64,000 nt of DNA from Hirundichthys speculiger (Eukaryota > Chordata > Actinopteri > Beloniformes > Exocoetidae), in assembly GCA_018398805.1 (NCBI GenBank), contig JAGFBZ010000906.1, forward strand, positions 1,346,001 to 1,410,000. The letters are read 5' to 3'. Positions within the stretch are counted from its first letter, which is position 1; every line of letters begins with the position of its first letter. The position numbers and the translations under genes are program-made. Below are positions 61,805-64,000 of this stretch, one piece after another. The notes under the pieces are model-generated. The model saw nothing but the letters and a program-made list of their open reading frames with translations. It had not been told where the DNA came from and ran no database searches.

Positions 61805-61975
61805 ACGCCACCGCTGAGGGTTTGTGTCACTCTTGATGGCTTGTGTCGCCGCGGCGTGTGCGCAAACGCGTTTTATGTGTGTTAGCGCGTACAAACGGGC
61901 CGCGTGTACTCGTCGCCGCTTGCGAGCCCGTCCCCTCACACATGAAACGCAGCTAGCGCTCCTCCGGGACCAACT
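61805..61975. promoter_or_regulatory. CpG-rich cluster, possible promoter
   Basis: About 25 CpG dinucleotides in 170 bp, including CGCCGCGGCGTGTGCGC and repeated CGCG steps, stand out against neighbours. Unlike the block at 13.4 kb, no ZNF143, ETS or CRE set was seen. It may be an unmethylated regulatory island or just a GC-rich patch. Confidence 0.35.
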
Positions 61976-63083
61976 AGCAACCACTTCCTTCCACAAGATT
62001 TGACAAGTTGTGTGTCAAAACAATCCCCAGCAGTACGGAGCATCTCCTACTTTTCAGGCTGGGCATGGAAGTTTCCAACCGATGCACATCTGTAGATGTG
62101 ATTCACAGAAAATGAGCCTAAATGAGTTGCATCTGTCTGGACAGTGACGGTATTGGATGTCCTTTGATCGTAAAGCAAGACCATATTGCGGCAAGCTAAT
62201 ATATTTAGTTCTATTGTCTGTACCGTTGTTTTGCTCGGCTATCCTGTGTGACCCTCTGAGCAAAACCGCACATGTTCAGCTTGGATGAAAAAGTCAACTC
62301 CGTGATGTTCGTCCAACAACAGCTACTTTGATTACTGCCTTTGAGGCACGGGCAGTTTTTTACATCTAAAACATTCGCCTCATGAGCGCTCCTGCCCGCA
62401 CAAACTCAGAAAACACCCCTGGCGCCGTTGCAACTTGTGTAACGTGTCATGCGAACTTGGAAGCAAACGCTCACTTCAGAAAGAGCCGTCACGCAAATTA
62501 AGCCCCTTTTGCTTGCCCCCTTTCCAAAAATTAAAAGTTTTGGTGTTATCCCTGAGAGCAGCGCTAAAGCAGAAAGCCAGTTAAGCTCCATTAGGAGCCT
62601 GCGCGCTGCGATGATCTCATTGGAAGTGCTGGATGAAAATTGCCCGGATTAATGTGTTAATCCGCCTCTTTAAAATGCTAATGTCCATTTTATGCCCATT
62701 AAATCTCAGTGTGCGTTTTCTTTGATGCGTGCAATTTCTATCAATTAAACACAGAGGAGTGAAACAGGCAGAAGGAAGATTAGTTCTTTGCTTCCAGCAT
62801 GAATTTCTCCTTTTGGTTTCATATTTATCTCGACTGGGGATGGAAGGGAGGGCAGTTGTTTGGAGTGGGTTTGTGAAATACAGAAGGAGCAACGTGGCGA
62901 TATGAAGAATCCTGGAAGCCCCGCATGTCTGTTCGCAGAGCTTAAAGCAAACCTCTAAACATCCGGGAGATGAAATGTGTAAACATTTATTAGTCAGCCT
63001 CCTTAAACCTGCAGTTAAAGGGAGAAGGAGACTGTTACACTTTGTGTAGGGAGATATGTATTTTTTTTTTAAATATATCTATA
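61976..63083. other. Non-coding, nothing recognised
   Basis: Unique-looking DNA; TAAT-type motifs gather around 62650-62710. A T-run lies just before the Tc1 element at 63061-63070. Confidence 0.5.
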
Positions 63084-63085
63084 TA

Positions 63086-64000
63086 CAGGGGTTAGACAAT
63101 GAAACTGAAACACCTGGTTTTAGAGCACAATCATTTATTAGTATGGAGTAGTCTCCTTTTGCGGCCAATACTGCATGAATTCGTCTTGGGAATGACATAT
63201 ACAAGCCCTGTACAGTGGTCAGAGGGATTTGAAGCCATTCTTCCTGCAGAACAGTGGCCAGGTCACTACGTGATGCTGGTGGAGGAAAACATTTCCTGAC
63301 TCGCTCTTTCAAAGCACCACAAAGTGTCTCAATAATATTCAGATCTGGTGACTGCAGGCCAAGGGAGATGTTCAACTTCACTTTCATGTTCATCAAACCA
63401 ATCTTTCACCAGTCTTGCTGGGTGTATTGGTGCATTGTCATCCTGATACATGGCACCACCTTTAGGATACAATGTTTGAACCACTGGATGCACATGGTCC
63501 TCCAGAATGGTTCGGTAGTCCTTGGCAGTGACGCACCCATCTAGCACAAGTATTGGACCAATGGAATGCCATGTCCACTTGTTTGGGGCTTCTCTACACT
63601 GTAACTCTCCCAGATGTGGGGAAAACAGTAAAGGTGGACTCATCAGAGAACAATACATGTTTCACATTGTCCACAGCCCAAGATTTGCGCTCTTTGCACC
63701 ATTGAAACCAGTGTTTGGCACTGGAACGAGTGACCAAAGGTTTGGCTATAGCAGCCCGGCTGTGTATACTGATCCTGTGGAGCTCCTGACGGACAGTTCT
63801 GGTGGAAACAGAAGAGTTTAGGTACACATTTAATTCTGCCATGATTTGGGCAGCTGTAGTTTTATGTTTTTTGGATACAATCCAGATTAGCACCTGAACA
63901 TCCCTTTCAGACAGCTTCATCTTGGGTCCACAGTTAATCCTGTTGGATGTGGTTCGTCCTTCTTGGTGGTATGCTGACATTACTCTGGATACCGTGGCTC
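63086..64000 (-). mobile_element. Tc1/mariner transposon, cut by window edge
   Basis: The end reads CAGGGGTTAGACAATGAAAC, followed by TGAAACACCTGG, the typical end of a fish Tc1 family, next to a TA (63084-63085) as expected for this superfamily. The transposase remains lie antisense and run off the window at 64000, so the other end is not visible. Confidence 0.85.
63104..64000 (-). pseudogene. Tc1 transposase, broken, N terminus outside window
   Basis: Three minus-strand frames form one decayed DD34E transposase. The first, reading in from 64000 (Met at 63980 is internal), has a helix-turn-helix (LSERDVQVLIWIVSKKHKTT) and the first catalytic Asp in FSDEST at about 63642. It ends at a TAG near 63594. 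The next frame carries the second Asp in MYQDDNAPIHPA at about 63437. The third carries DLNIIE with the catalytic Glu at about 63328 and continues to the C terminus. The spacing between first and second Asp seems short for the family, suggesting an internal deletion, and a one-base shift lies near 63355. All three acidic residues survive, but the gene is inactive. Confidence 0.85.

Overview
The window looks like nuclear DNA of a teleost fish, probably a spiny-rayed (percomorph, perhaps cichlid-like) species. The evidence is mixed AT-rich DNA with CA, ATCT and ATTT microsatellites and many decayed DNA transposons of fish type: hAT, Tc1/mariner, Tigger-like, tRNA-headed SINEs and related MITEs. 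No bacterial-style operons, rRNA, CRISPR or intact cellular gene is visible. The longest open frames (240, 223 and 187 codons) match nothing I recognise and behave like chance frames. I read the window as a gene-poor intergenic or intronic region with scattered transposons and probable regulatory DNA.

Layout. Positions 1-4865 are non-coding, with a G-quadruplex-type run and an overlapping POU-octamer cluster. Positions 4874-6134 hold a complete-ended hAT element with a decayed BED finger and an antisense MADF-domain fragment. From 6143 to about 13390 the DNA is non-coding, with two dispersed repeats and a homeodomain-motif-rich block. Positions 13395-13655 are a compact CpG-rich block with ZNF143-like, ETS and CRE-like motifs, the best promoter candidate in the window. 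Positions 15148-15807 hold a Tigger/pogo-like element. From 15810 to about 32540 the DNA is mostly unannotated, with one copy of an unclassified repeat (18611-18980), a Tc1-like scrap near 24.5 kb and an ATCT array. From 32.5 to 44.8 kb there are two related Tc1 fragments in opposite orientation, a POU palindrome, SINE pieces and a MITE. From 47.9 to 49.0 kb there is a palindrome, the second copy of the unclassified repeat and a 468-bp hAT MITE.

The richest interval is 55.8-58.1 kb. It holds a 1.5-kb hAT element with a perfect 8-bp target-site duplication and remains of a TTF-type zinc finger plus DUF4371-like transposase. A 112-bp palindromic MITE with its own perfect 8-bp duplication is nested inside it, and a third hAT element lies 0.4 kb downstream. 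A CpG-rich cluster lies at 61.8-61.97 kb, and the window ends inside a broken Tc1/mariner transposase on the minus strand.

No functional cellular system is encoded here. The main content is a nested, datable hAT insertion history, one isolated CpG-island promoter candidate, and several blocks that may be conserved regulatory DNA. Family names for repeats rest on terminal motifs, target duplications, internal homology between copies and remembered family features; no database search was possible.
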